A stretch of 64,000 bases of DNA from Chloroflexota bacterium (GTDB taxonomy: Bacteria > Chloroflexota > UBA11872). Each line of letters begins with the position of its first letter. The first letter of the stretch is position 1. Where the stretch lies: positions 62,001 to 126,000 of the forward strand of contig JAJEGF010000083.1 of NCBI GenBank assembly GCA_022820025.1, read 5' to 3'. The translations under genes were made by a program, and so were the position numbers. The notes below the pieces were generated by a model that saw only the letters and a list, made by a program, of their open reading frames with translations, ran no database searches and was not told where the DNA came from. This document shows positions 18,427 to 27,130 of this stretch, in pieces.

Positions 18427-20456
18427 CCGGATGGGAACTGGGACTGCCCGAGGGTCCGCTGGAGCGCGCGCTGTCGCGTCACGAATCGCCGGCCTTTGCC
18501 GCCGCCATGCAAGAACTCCGCGACGAGGCGGCGGCGGCCCTGGCCAGCCCGCTGCGACCGGTGGCCCGCAACGGCGGTTACTACCACTCCTACTTTTGCC
18601 CAGACCACGCGGCCGAACTGATCTTCGAGGAGCACACGCCGACTCAGCACGCCTGTCCGGTCGACGGCCGCGTCTGGTCCGGCCAACCGTTCGACGACTC
18701 CTGGCTCTGGACGGCCAACCGCCGGATGGCGCAACGCGCCTATCGCCTGGCGCTGCTGTGGCGCTTGGAAGGCAACCGCGCGCACCTGGAAGCGGCGCGC
18801 CGGATTCTCACCGAATACGCCGCCATCTACCCGGACGTCCGCAGTCCACGCAACGATCCCAGCGTCGGCAAGGTCACCTATTCCGCGCTCGACGAATCGG
18901 TCTGGGCGATTCCAATTGCCTGGGCCTGCCATTGGATCTGGCCGGGCGTCGTAAATGACCGAGACCTCCTGCGCACGCGACTCCTGGAGCCGGCGGCCGC
19001 GCATATCGAGTCCCAGCGAACGCCACGCATCCACAACTACGAAAACTGGCTCAACGCCGCGCTCGCCACGCTGGGGACTGCGCTGGGCGACGAGGCGCTG
19101 GTGAACACCGTTATCGACGACACCTACGGCCTAACCGATCAGCTCGCCCGTGGGGTGTTGGACGACGGTCACTGGTACGAGGGCGCCTCCAGCTACCACT
19201 ACTACACGCTGGGGGCGGTGTTGTATCTCGCGCAGGCGCGCGAAGGCCTTTCGGGCGACCCAGTCGGCAACCCGACCATGCGCCGCATGTTCGAGGCGCC
19301 GCTACGGATCGCCTATCCGGACGACTTCGTGCCGGCGATTAACGACTGCTGGTACCACTCGCGCGTCACCGACGAAGTGGGGCACGGCATTCCCAACGGC
19401 CCCGGCTTCTACGAAATGGCCGCGGGGAGGTACGGAGCGCCGGAGTTTGAAGCAGTGCTGGCGCGCGCGTATCGGTCGATGCCGAGGTCAAACGTCGAAT
19501 CGTTGCTCTATGGACCCGACGAGGTATCGGACGCGGTGGCACCGCCGCTGGTCGAGTCCAACGAGTCGGCCAGTGGCTTTGCCGTGTTGCGGCCGGAGCT
19601 TCCGACCGGCTCACCGGGTGAGCTGCTCCTCAAGTACGGGCCGCACGGCGGTGGGCACGGGCACGCCGACAAGCTGGCGCTCAGCATCTACGGTGGCGGC
19701 CGGCGTTGGGGCGCCGACCTGGGCACGCCGGGCTACGGCATCGCCATCAACGACTCGTGGTACCGGCACACCCTCAGTCACTCCACGATCCTGCTTGAGG
19801 GCGAGGAGCAGCCGCCGGCGACCGGCGAGGCTCGCCGATACCGCCCCGTGGGCAGCAATGACTTTGGGATCGCCGACGCCCAGGTGCACTGGGAGCAAGG
19901 GCCGTACGCGGCGGTGTACGCCCGCCGCGTGGTGCTGGCGCGCGATGGGTACTTTATCGTCTTGACGCGCCTGGAATCGCCAGTCGCGCGTCGCGCGCAT
20001 GTTGTCTTTCACCACGAGGGCACGTGCACCAAATGGCCGGCTGGCCCGGAAGCGCCGCCGCATTTGCCGGAGAACGTCGCATACGCTCATCTGAGCGAGG
20101 CTGTGGCCTGGCCAGCCGAGCAGGGCGCCGAGGTGCGGTTGGATGTGCCGGTCAACGGCGCTCCCCCGGCGACGCTGACGGCCGCATTTGCCCCGCTTCC
20201 GGGCGCGCGACTCCTCACCGCCCGCTCACCGGGCAATCCGGCCAGCGACTTGCGCGCAACGCTCATATCGGAAGTCACGGGCGAGACCTTCTGGAGCGCC
20301 GCCGCTTTCATCTATGGCGACAATGCAGAAGCGGCCTGGGATTCGACATCCTCGGCGGAGGTGCCGGATCTGGTTGTGCGTCGCGCCGGGCACGAAGAAT
20401 CCTGGTCCTTCGCCGGCGCCGCCGGCGCCACCTTCAACTATCCGCTGGTCGGCTAA
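18423..20456 (+). CDS. Heparinase II/III family protein (alginate/heparin lyase-like)
   Basis: The start is the GTG at 18423, which overlaps the glycosyltransferase stop; the frame upstream of it is a shadow. The 677-residue product has an N-terminal all-alpha toroid (YHSYFCPDHAAELIFEEH, WTANRRMAQRAYRLALLW, IHNYENWLNAALATLGTAL, EGASSYHYYTLGAVLYLAQA) and a C-terminal heparinase II/III beta-sandwich (LLKYGPHGGGHGHADKLALSI, WYRHTLSHSTILL). The His and Tyr residues in these segments are the likely catalytic ones. No signal peptide is seen, so it may act on imported oligosaccharides. The sugar ABC permeases downstream fit uptake of the same substrate. Confidence 0.85.
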   Translation: MTGWELGLPEGPLERALSRHESPAFAAAMQELRDEAAAALASPLRPVARNGGYYHSYFCPDHAAELIFEEHTPTQHACPVDGRVWSGQPFDDSWLWTANRRMAQRAYRLALLWRLEGNRAHLEAARRILTEYAAIYPDVRSPRNDPSVGKVTYSALDESVWAIPIAWACHWIWPGVVNDRDLLRTRLLEPAAAHIESQRTPRIHNYENWLNAALATLGTALGDEALVNTVIDDTYGLTDQLARGVLDDGHWYEGASSYHYYTLGAVLYLAQAREGLSGDPVGNPTMRRMFEAPLRIAYPDDFVPAINDCWYHSRVTDEVGHGIPNGPGFYEMAAGRYGAPEFEAVLARAYRSMPRSNVESLLYGPDEVSDAVAPPLVESNESASGFAVLRPELPTGSPGELLLKYGPHGGGHGHADKLALSIYGGGRRWGADLGTPGYGIAINDSWYRHTLSHSTILLEGEEQPPATGEARRYRPVGSNDFGIADAQVHWEQGPYAAVYARRVVLARDGYFIVLTRLESPVARRAHVVFHHEGTCTKWPAGPEAPPHLPENVAYAHLSEAVAWPAEQGAEVRLDVPVNGAPPATLTAAFAPLPGARLLTARSPGNPASDLRATLISEVTGETFWSAAAFIYGDNAEAAWDSTSSAEVPDLVVRRAGHEESWSFAGAAGATFNYPLVG

Positions 20457-20531
20457 GACTTCGGCGATTCCCTAATGTCCCCGGGGCGCCTGTCCCCGTA
20501 GAATTCGCGCACATCTATTGACGCGCGTGCC

Positions 20532-20557
20532 GCGGTGGCTGTACGGTCCGCCACCGC
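20532..20557 (+). promoter_or_regulatory. Inverted repeat upstream of sugar ABC permeases (possible operator)
   Basis: A perfect 8-base inverted repeat, GCGGTGGC at 20532-20539 and GCCACCGC at 20550-20557, is separated by 10 bases. It lies about 80 bases before the first permease gene, just downstream of a TTGACG at 20518-20523 that could be a -35 box. The -10 position 17 bases on (GTACGG) is poor, so the promoter is uncertain. The repeat could be a repressor site or an RNA hairpin. Confidence 0.35.
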
Positions 20558-20637
20558 TTTGGCGGGCGCCGTTTATTGGGGGCCGAGCGGCCTTTGACGA
20601 AAAATGGGGCCTGACGCTCGGAATTGAAGGAGGTGCG

Positions 20638-21594
20638 ATGACCGCAACTGACATGGCCAGTGCGCCCACACCAGTCAGACGCAGACGCGGCATTCTGGGC
20701 TGGACATGGAAGGAGACCCAAGGGTTCCTGTTCATTCTCCCTTGGTTGTTTGGCTTCATCGTCTTCATTGCGGGGCCATTCTTCTTCTCGTTCTTCCTCA
20801 GCTTCACGCAGTGGCGCCTGGTCGGCGACATCAAGTGGCTGGGATTTGAGAACTACGCCCAGCTGCTGTCCGGCGAGGACACCCGTTTCGTCCAGAGTGT
20901 GTACAACACCGCCTACTACGTGGTCTTCCACGTGCCGGGCGTGCTGATCATCTCGTTCATCGTGGCCGGGCTCCTCAACCGGAAGGTGAAGGGCATCGCG
21001 ATCTACCGCACGTGCTTCTACCTTCCATCCATCACCACCGGTGTTGCCACCGCGGTGCTCTGGTATTGGGTGTTGCAGCCCAACGGCCTGCTGAACAACT
21101 TCCTGAACATCTTCCTGACGCCGTTGGACATCCAGGCGCCGAACTGGCTTGGGTCCACCCGGTGGGCAATGCCGGGACTGATCATCATGAGCTTCTGGTC
21201 TGTCGGGACCACGATGATCATCTACCTGGCAGGCTTGCAGGGCATTCCCCAGCACCTCTATGAGGCTGCGGAAATCGATGGCGCGGGCTGGTGGGGCAAG
21301 GTCCGCCACGTGACCATTCCGATGATGACGCCGCAGATCTTTCTGACGATGGTGCTGGCGGTTATCGGATCCTTCCAGGTCTTCACCGCCGCCCTGATCA
21401 TCACCGAGGGTGGTCCGGCCGACGCGACGCTGTTCCTCCTGCTGTACCTCTACTGGAACGGCTTCCGCTTCTTCAAGATGGGCTACGCCTCGGCCATCGC
21501 CTGGATTCTGTTCTTCGTCATCCTCTTCCTGACGATCGTGCAGTTCCTGACCGCACGTCGCTGGGTGTACTACGAGGGTGAAAGGGCCAGTTAG
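20638..21594 (+). CDS. Carbohydrate ABC transporter permease (MalF/UgpA type)
   Basis: I set the start at ATG 20638 because AAGGAGGTG lies directly upstream; the longer frame to 20518 has no homology. The 318-residue protein has six predicted membrane helices, beginning GFLFILPWLFGFIVFIAGPFFF. The EAA loop reads EAAEIDGAGWWGKVRHVTIP, which docks the ATPase. This is the first of two sugar-type permeases; the second follows after 8 bases. Neither solute-binding protein nor ATPase is in the window, so the ATPase may be a shared MsmK-like subunit encoded elsewhere (inference). Confidence 0.92.
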   Translation: MTATDMASAPTPVRRRRGILGWTWKETQGFLFILPWLFGFIVFIAGPFFFSFFLSFTQWRLVGDIKWLGFENYAQLLSGEDTRFVQSVYNTAYYVVFHVPGVLIISFIVAGLLNRKVKGIAIYRTCFYLPSITTGVATAVLWYWVLQPNGLLNNFLNIFLTPLDIQAPNWLGSTRWAMPGLIIMSFWSVGTTMIIYLAGLQGIPQHLYEAAEIDGAGWWGKVRHVTIPMMTPQIFLTMVLAVIGSFQVFTAALIITEGGPADATLFLLLYLYWNGFRFFKMGYASAIAWILFFVILFLTIVQFLTARRWVYYEGERAS

Positions 21595-21602
21595 GGGGGA
21601 CT

Positions 21603-22514
21603 ATGGCGCAACAAACGGTAACCGTAGAACCGTCGGATCCCTCTGGGATGCCGACCTCGGTACGCATCCGTACGCCGGCCCGCATCCGCGCGATGCGCGT
21701 GGGTGGGCGCGTGATGACGTACCTGATTCTCTGGCTGGGCAGTTTCCTGTACGCCATCCCGTTCCTGTGGATGGTTCGCACGTCGTTCATGCGGCTGGAC
21801 AAGCTCTTTGAAGAGCCGCCGCAGATCTGGCCCGATCCCTGGATCTGGCAGAACTACATCGACATGTGGGAAACGGGGCCGTTCGCGAACTGGATCGTGA
21901 ATTCGCTCATCCTGGTCGCGCTCGGCATGTTCGGGCAAACCTTCATCAGCATCTTCGTGGCCTACGGCTTCGCGCGAACCCAGTTCCCGGGCCGTAACCA
22001 ACTGTTCGTGCTGATCCTGGCGACCCTGATGCTGCCGGGTCACGTGACCATCGTTCCCAAGTTCATCATGTTCCGCACGGTCGGGCTGCTCGACAGCCTT
22101 TGGCCGGTGGCGCTGCCGGACCTCTGGGGACAAGCCTTCTACATCTTCATCCTTCGGCAGTTCTTCTTAACCCTGCCGGTGGAGTTGGATGAGGCAGCGG
22201 AGATTGACGGCGCGAACCTGCTGCAGGTGTTGTTCCGCGTCGTAATTCCGCTCTCCAAACCTGCAATCGCCACCGTGGCGGTGTTCAACTTCATCAACAA
22301 GTGGAACGAGTTCTTTGAACCGTTCGTCTTCATCCAGACGCCTGAGAAGTTGACCCTGGCGGTGGGCATCCGGTGGTTCCGGACCCAATACGGAACGGAA
22401 TTCCAGATGCTGATGGCGGCATCGATCGTCTCGGTGGCGCCAATCGTGATCGTGTTCTTCTTCGCACAGAAGCAGTTCGTGCGCGGAATTGCGCTGACCG
22501 GCATCAAGTCATAG
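21603..22514 (+). CDS. Carbohydrate ABC transporter permease (MalG/UgpE type)
   Basis: A 303-residue inner-membrane protein with six helices, starting VMTYLILWLGSFLYAIPFLWM. The EAA loop reads DEAAEIDGANLLQVLFRVVIPLSKPAIATV, and the C-terminus FFFAQKQFVRGIALTGIKS is typical of the MalG class. It pairs with the MalF-type permease just upstream to form the channel for an oligosaccharide. A strong hairpin follows the stop, closing the operon. Confidence 0.93.
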   Translation: MAQQTVTVEPSDPSGMPTSVRIRTPARIRAMRVGGRVMTYLILWLGSFLYAIPFLWMVRTSFMRLDKLFEEPPQIWPDPWIWQNYIDMWETGPFANWIVNSLILVALGMFGQTFISIFVAYGFARTQFPGRNQLFVLILATLMLPGHVTIVPKFIMFRTVGLLDSLWPVALPDLWGQAFYIFILRQFFLTLPVELDEAAEIDGANLLQVLFRVVIPLSKPAIATVAVFNFINKWNEFFEPFVFIQTPEKLTLAVGIRWFRTQYGTEFQMLMAASIVSVAPIVIVFFFAQKQFVRGIALTGIKS

Positions 22515-22540
22515 CTTCGGCTTGACGCCGTAATCCGCCT

Positions 22541-22572
22541 GGTGGGGGCCGCACGGCCCCCACCGGTCGTTT
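22541..22572 (+). terminator. Hairpin terminator after the ABC permease genes
   Basis: A perfect 10-base stem, GGTGGGGGCC (22541-22550) with GGCCCCCACC (22555-22564), closes a 4-base loop. It is followed by GGTCGTTT, so the U-tract is short. It lies 27 bases after the permease stop and is the strongest terminator-like hairpin I noticed. Confidence 0.55.
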
Positions 22573-22727
22573 AAGGGTGCTTGCCGGAAGTCCGAACTGG
22601 ACGGCATCAAGCTCAAGACCGCTCAACGCCCACGGAGACGCTGTTGAATGGCTGTGGGCGGCGGCTTGCAGAAGAACGCCGCCGGCGGTCACACTAGCCG
22701 TACAAGAACAGCAACGTTGGATCTCCG

Positions 22728-23546
22728 ATGCGCTTAATCTTGGCCGCCCGCGCCACCGGTGACCCGGACCTGGTACAGGCGCTGATCGGCGCGCCGTCGT
22801 TGGACATCGTCGGCCACGAGCGCCCCGACGCGCAGGCGATGGTGCTGGCTGCTGCCGATGGACGCGGTGCGGCCGTCGACGCGGGGATTCCCCGCGCGGT
22901 GTTCGCGTCGGCCGTAGACGGGACGGCTGGGCTATCAACACTGCAGGCGGAGCGAGGATCACGTGTCAGCGTGTTGGCGCCCGCCCTCCACCGCGCGCCG
23001 TATAGCCTGCTGCGCGCATCGCTGGACACGGGGCGAATCGGCTCGCCGCGCTTTCTGCGCTGGACGCGCTGGGCGCCGGCTGGTCCTGATGAACTTCCGG
23101 GCGCCCTGATTGACGAGCTGGTTGCCGTGCTCGATTTGATGGGTCGACCGGCGGTGACGGCCTACGCCGCGGGCCAGACCGTGGGCGCGAATGGACCCAA
23201 CTACGTCACGGCGATCTTGACGTTCGAACGCGGGCTCACGGCGGTGCTGGACGTTGGCGCGGCGTCTTCCGGCGGACAGCCGTTCGACCGCGCCATGCTG
23301 ATCGGGGCCAACGGCTCGATCCACGCCGACGGGCGAGCCTCCGCGGCTGTCCGACTCGACAAAACGGATTCCACCCCGCTCGACCTGGAAGGACCGTTCG
23401 CCGGTCACGTTCGAGCGGTGGAAGCCTTCACGCGCGGCGAGTCGCTCGATCCCGCGTTGGCCGCGCAGGCTACCGCCGTGCAGGACGCCGTCCTGGCCTC
23501 GATGGAGTCAGGCCGCGCCGAGGCCATCGCGGCGCCTGGGAACTGA
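22728..23546 (+). CDS. Degenerate Gfo/Idh/MocA-like protein (272 aa)
   Basis: The C-terminal two thirds resemble the second domain of Gfo/Idh/MocA oxidoreductases (LLRASLDTGRIGSPRFLRWTRW, LIDELVAVLDLMGRP, NYVTAILTFERGLTAVLDVG, ANGSIHADG). The N-terminal part is short and lacks both the GxGxxG loop and the EKP catalytic segment seen in the family members at 38848 and 40112. It may therefore bind a sugar without oxidising it, or be a pseudo-enzyme. The frame is intact with normal codon use. It follows the ABC permeases after their terminator. Confidence 0.7.
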   Translation: MRLILAARATGDPDLVQALIGAPSLDIVGHERPDAQAMVLAAADGRGAAVDAGIPRAVFASAVDGTAGLSTLQAERGSRVSVLAPALHRAPYSLLRASLDTGRIGSPRFLRWTRWAPAGPDELPGALIDELVAVLDLMGRPAVTAYAAGQTVGANGPNYVTAILTFERGLTAVLDVGAASSGGQPFDRAMLIGANGSIHADGRASAAVRLDKTDSTPLDLEGPFAGHVRAVEAFTRGESLDPALAAQATAVQDAVLASMESGRAEAIAAPGN

Positions 23547-23721
23547 GGCGATCCCGTACGGCCGCTGAGGAGCTAAGGGGTCACACTTCGGCCCATCCCG
23601 GACCGCATCGCCTGGGTGTCGGCAGGCCCGAAGCGGGTCTATGGGCTTGCGTGAGGAGAACAGACAGCGAACGCCGTCGTCGGTCAGTGCTCCGCGGTTT
23701 TCGCTGATAGGCGGCGTGTGA

Positions 23722-23931
23722 TCAGCCAGCGAATCGATCGATGAGCACCGCAATCAGGGTGCCGACCACGCAAAGTCCGAGGCCGGCGATCCAGCGAACA
23801 AGACGGGTTTCGAGCTTGTGCAATTCGGCCTTGAGCTCAGCGAGGTCGGCCTTCGTTGCCAGGTGCGGAAGCGTGCTCTCGACCTGGCTCAGGCGGCGTT
23901 CGTAGTTCAGTTGGTTTGGCTCGGCGGTCAT
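23722..23931 (-). CDS. Small coiled-coil protein with C-terminal membrane anchor (69 aa)
   Basis: The start at 23931 is supported by AGGAG seven bases upstream; the longer frame to 24000 adds unconvincing residues. The product has a heptad-rich region (RRLSQVESTLPHLATKADLAELKAELHKLETRLVRW) followed by one hydrophobic helix (IAGLGLCVVGTLIAVLI). The layout is common in small holin-like or coiled-coil anchor proteins. No partner is nearby and function is unknown. Confidence 0.65.
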   Translation of the reverse strand: MTAEPNQLNYERRLSQVESTLPHLATKADLAELKAELHKLETRLVRWIAGLGLCVVGTLIAVLIDRFAG

Positions 23932-24033
23932 GGTTGCACTCCTGCCGCCCAGCTGGTGACTGAATCTCAGTCTACAGCGGACGACAAGCCGCAAGGTCAA
24001 GCCTTAGGCGGCCCGCTGTAAGGCGCGCGCCCC

Positions 24034-24501
24034 TCAGCTTGCTTCCGGCGCGTAGGGAATCGGCTGCCCCTCGGGAATCTCCGTCAGTTCCACGATGTTG
24101 TCTTCGGGATCTCGGGTGTAGAGCACCCGCGTCCAGGTATCGAACCAGGCGACAGGGCCTCCAATCGACTCGATACCCGCAGCCTCAAGGCGCTCCAGGA
24201 TCGGGTCCAGGTCGTGCACGATGAAGTGCACGTGGTTGGGACCGTGCGTGTTGGGCTGGCGCTGGACAGGCGCCGAGGGGTGGCGGACATATTGCAACAG
24301 TTCAATGGCCGCCGGTCGGTCCGGCGTTCCAAGAAACATGACCTCTAAGCGCACATTGTTCAGGCCCAGCAGCGCATCCAGCACCGCGCCCTCGCGGCTC
24401 ATCCGGCGCGCCTCACGCAAGCCGATTACTTCCTTGTAGAACCGTCCGACCCGGTCCAAGTCCTGAACGACGATTCCGGTGTGTCCGGAGTGAATGGCCA
24501 C
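24034..24501 (-). CDS. VOC-family protein (glyoxalase/dioxygenase superfamily)
   Basis: A 155-residue protein with two beta-alpha-beta-beta-beta modules. Likely metal ligands are His7 in HSGHTGIVVQDL, Glu in AAIELLQY, His in NHVHFIVHDL and Glu in DNIVELTE, the arrangement of methylmalonyl-CoA epimerase or lactoylglutathione lyase relatives. The GTG start at 24501 follows AGGAGG by 8 bases. It is divergent from the phospholipase-like gene. The substrate is not readable. Confidence 0.85.
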   Translation of the reverse strand: MAIHSGHTGIVVQDLDRVGRFYKEVIGLREARRMSREGAVLDALLGLNNVRLEVMFLGTPDRPAAIELLQYVRHPSAPVQRQPNTHGPNHVHFIVHDLDPILERLEAAGIESIGGPVAWFDTWTRVLYTRDPEDNIVELTEIPEGQPIPYAPEAS

Positions 24502-24589
24502 GTGGCGCGCCTCCTACAATCGTCACGTCTGGCGGCATTGTGACAGCGAACCGGGGCGAGGGACGTCTCTGGCTACACAGCGAGCTCAC

Positions 24590-25336
24590 ATGCGGGTGGC
24601 TTTCGCGGCGTTGCCACAAGCGCCTGACGCGCTCGGCGACATCCTGCGCGCCTCACTGCCGGCTTACTACGCCGGAGCCATCGCGCCCGACGCCCGCACT
24701 CGCAACGAAGCCGCCCGCGAGGCGACCCACTTCTACGGCTTTCGAGACCCGGATACTTGGGGAACGGCCACCCGTCGACTGTTTGATGCCTACCCGCATC
24801 TCAGCGACCCGGCGTCGCTAGCGGAACCTCAGGCCGCATTTGTGGCCGGCTATCTGACCCACCTGGCGGCCGACGAGGTATTCGTGGCCCGGCTCGGTGA
24901 GCACGCCGTCCAGGGCGAGGGCACGGCTATCGGCGGGTTGTCTTGGGCCATCGAGGCCGGCTCGCCCGAACCTCCGCGCGGACTCGCGACGGCGTTTCGA
25001 TGCCTGGCCGACTTCCGGGCCGACAGTCTTGACACCATCGCGGAGGCCAGCCTGCTCGAACGCAAGGCGGCCGGCGTGAGCACGATCGACCCTGGACTGC
25101 CGCTCGGGGAACTACGCCGGGCCATCGTCGCCCTCAACGGGCTGAAGGTAAACGCCGCGGAATCTTCCCGCGAGGCCGAAACCCGAGCGTCGGTCGGACG
25201 TCGCATCTTCGGCTCCAACATTGCGCTCGAATTCCTGGCGGAGGCCGAGGCCGAGGCCGTGCGTCGTCTGGAAGCGTTCGCCGCCGGAACCGCGGCCGAC
25301 TACGATGCCGCGCACCTGCGCGAATCCGCCCGATGA
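24590..25336 (+). CDS. Zinc-dependent phospholipase C-like domain protein
   Basis: I start at ATG 24590 (MRVAFAALPQ); the frame extends to 24494 without homology. The 248-residue product shows the pattern of the zinc-dependent phospholipase C superfamily (PF00882-like): GAIAPDARTR with Asp34, THFYGF with His47, and AAFVAGYLTHLAADEVF with His91 and Asp95, which would bind zinc. There is no signal peptide. The stop is followed after 4 bases by the deacylase start, so the two are probably one unit. The activity is inferred from the motif set only. Confidence 0.65.
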   Translation: MRVAFAALPQAPDALGDILRASLPAYYAGAIAPDARTRNEAAREATHFYGFRDPDTWGTATRRLFDAYPHLSDPASLAEPQAAFVAGYLTHLAADEVFVARLGEHAVQGEGTAIGGLSWAIEAGSPEPPRGLATAFRCLADFRADSLDTIAEASLLERKAAGVSTIDPGLPLGELRRAIVALNGLKVNAAESSREAETRASVGRRIFGSNIALEFLAEAEAEAVRRLEAFAAGTAADYDAAHLRESAR

Positions 25337-25340
25337 TCTG

Positions 25341-26909
25341 ATGCACGATCTCTGCATCCGCGACGCCCTGATTGTGGACGGGTCCGGCGCCCCCGGCGTG
25401 CGCGGCGACGTAGCCGTGGATGGCTCGATGATTGTGGCCACGGGGCGAGTCGAAGACCGTGCCACGCGCGAGATCGACGCCGCCGGAAGGGCCGTTTCAC
25501 CCGGCTTTATTGATGTGCATACCCACTCGGATCTGCTGTTGCTGGACCGCCCGGATCATCAGCCGAAAGTGCGGCAGGGCATCACCACGGAACTGACCGG
25601 CCTGGACGGCATCGGATACGCGCCGCTGGCGGCCGCGGATCGCCAGGCCTTCCTCGACTACTTCGACGCGCTCAACGGCCAGCCGGATGTGGACGGCGAC
25701 TGGGAGACCGTTGGCGGCTGGCTGGACAGCTTTGACCGAAAGGTGGCGGTCAACGTCGCCCATCACCTGCCCCATGGATGCGTGCGTGCGGCTGTCCTGG
25801 GCTGGGAAGACCGTCCGGCCACGCCCGAGGAACTGGTACAGATGCGCCAGATCACGGACGACGCCATGCGCGATGGCGCGGCGGCGCTCTCCACGGGTCT
25901 CGACTACGCCCCGTGTTCGTTCAGCAACACCGATGAGTTAGTCGCGATCAGCGAGGTGGCCGGGAGCTACAACGCTCCGTATGTGGCGCACATGCGTTCC
26001 GAACTCGGGAGACGGATGGCGATACGCGAGACGCTGGAAATCGGCTACCGCGCTAGCTGTCCAATTCACATCTCCCACTTCAATAGCCTCGACAACAGCT
26101 GGTGGGTCAACCTGGCTGAAGCGGACCGCGCTACTGACCTTGGCGTCTCGGTGACGTTCGACACATATGCCTGGCCGGCCGGCAGCACGTTGCTGCACTT
26201 CTCGTTCCCCGACTGGGCACTCGACGGCGGGGTACCGGCGATGCTGGTGCGACTTGAGAATCCTGAAGTCCGGGCGCGCATCGAGGCCGAAATGATTAGC
26301 CCTGACAGCGCGCGGCACACGGAGTTTTCCAACCTGCGCCTGGCCAGCGTCCCATCGGCGGCAAACAGGCACATGGAGGGCCGCTTCATCACCGATCTTG
26401 CCGCGGAGCGAGGCATTGGGCCTGAAACCCTGCTGGTTGACCTGGTCATCGCCGAACGCGGCGTGGTGGCGGCGGTGATTCACAACTCGGCCACCGACGC
26501 CGACTTCGAGATGGCCATGCGGCATCCCGCGCACATGTGCTCGACCGACGCTCTGCTGACCGGCGGCGCGCCGCATCCGCGGACCTACGGCACGTACCCG
26601 CGTTTCCTGGGACGTTTCGTGCGCGAGCGAGGTGCGTTGTCCCTGGAAGAGATGATCCGCCACATGACCTCGGCGCCCGCCCGCCGCTTCGGCCTGATCG
26701 ACCGCGGATTCATCCAGCCGGGCATGGCCGCCGACCTGGTGCTCATTGACATGCCGCGCGTGCAGTCAAACGCGACCTTCGATGACCCAACGAACTACCC
26801 CGATGGGATCGACATGGTGATCGTGAATGGTGAGGTCGTGGTTGACCACGGGCGTCACACGGGCGCCACGCCGGGCCGCGGGCTGCGACGGGGCGTTGCG
26901 GCGGCATGA
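25341..26909 (+). CDS. N-acyl-D-amino-acid deacylase / D-aminoacylase family amidohydrolase
   Basis: The start at ATG 25341 (MHDLCIRDALIVDGSG) begins exactly where the amidohydrolase beta-sandwich should. The 522-residue protein has the metal pair His60/His62 in GFIDVHTHSDLLL, a Cys in STGLDYAPCSF at the place where D-aminoacylases carry a bridging cysteine, and later HISHFNS. The C-terminal GLIDRGFIQPGMAADLVLIDM re-forms the sandwich. Members remove acyl groups from D-amino acids or hydrolyse related amides. It overlaps the zinc-knuckle gene downstream by ATGA. Confidence 0.9.
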   Translation: MHDLCIRDALIVDGSGAPGVRGDVAVDGSMIVATGRVEDRATREIDAAGRAVSPGFIDVHTHSDLLLLDRPDHQPKVRQGITTELTGLDGIGYAPLAAADRQAFLDYFDALNGQPDVDGDWETVGGWLDSFDRKVAVNVAHHLPHGCVRAAVLGWEDRPATPEELVQMRQITDDAMRDGAAALSTGLDYAPCSFSNTDELVAISEVAGSYNAPYVAHMRSELGRRMAIRETLEIGYRASCPIHISHFNSLDNSWWVNLAEADRATDLGVSVTFDTYAWPAGSTLLHFSFPDWALDGGVPAMLVRLENPEVRARIEAEMISPDSARHTEFSNLRLASVPSAANRHMEGRFITDLAAERGIGPETLLVDLVIAERGVVAAVIHNSATDADFEMAMRHPAHMCSTDALLTGGAPHPRTYGTYPRFLGRFVRERGALSLEEMIRHMTSAPARRFGLIDRGFIQPGMAADLVLIDMPRVQSNATFDDPTNYPDGIDMVIVNGEVVVDHGRHTGATPGRGLRRGVAAA

Positions 26910-27127
26910 GCGCCGTGGGACCCGGCCAACAAGCAAGGCCGCCGGGCTATACCGGCGGCGGTCGAATCTCCGGGCTGTTCTGGCGGCTGCTGAAGCGCCT
27001 CCTCTCACGGCGTTGCCCCGTGTGCGAGGGCTCGGGCATCGATCCCGACGGCCCGCCTGCCCGCCGAAGCGGCCGCCCGCCGCGCTGCCCGCGCTGCTAC
27101 GGCTTCGGCCGCGTGGCCTTCCCCTAG
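26906..27127 (+). CDS. Tiny zinc-knuckle protein (73 aa)
   Basis: The start overlaps the deacylase stop as ATGA. After an amphipathic helix (GLFWRLLKRLLSRR) come two halves of a DnaJ-like cysteine motif, CPVCEGSGID and CPRCYGFGRV, 17 residues apart. Together they supply four Cys for one zinc. DnaJ itself has four such repeats with a J domain; here there is only one pair and no J domain. The product is probably a small zinc-binding accessory protein; its partner may be the deacylase or the peptidase downstream (inference). Confidence 0.6.
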   Translation: MSAVGPGQQARPPGYTGGGRISGLFWRLLKRLLSRRCPVCEGSGIDPDGPPARRSGRPPRCPRCYGFGRVAFP

Positions 27128-27130
27128 CCA

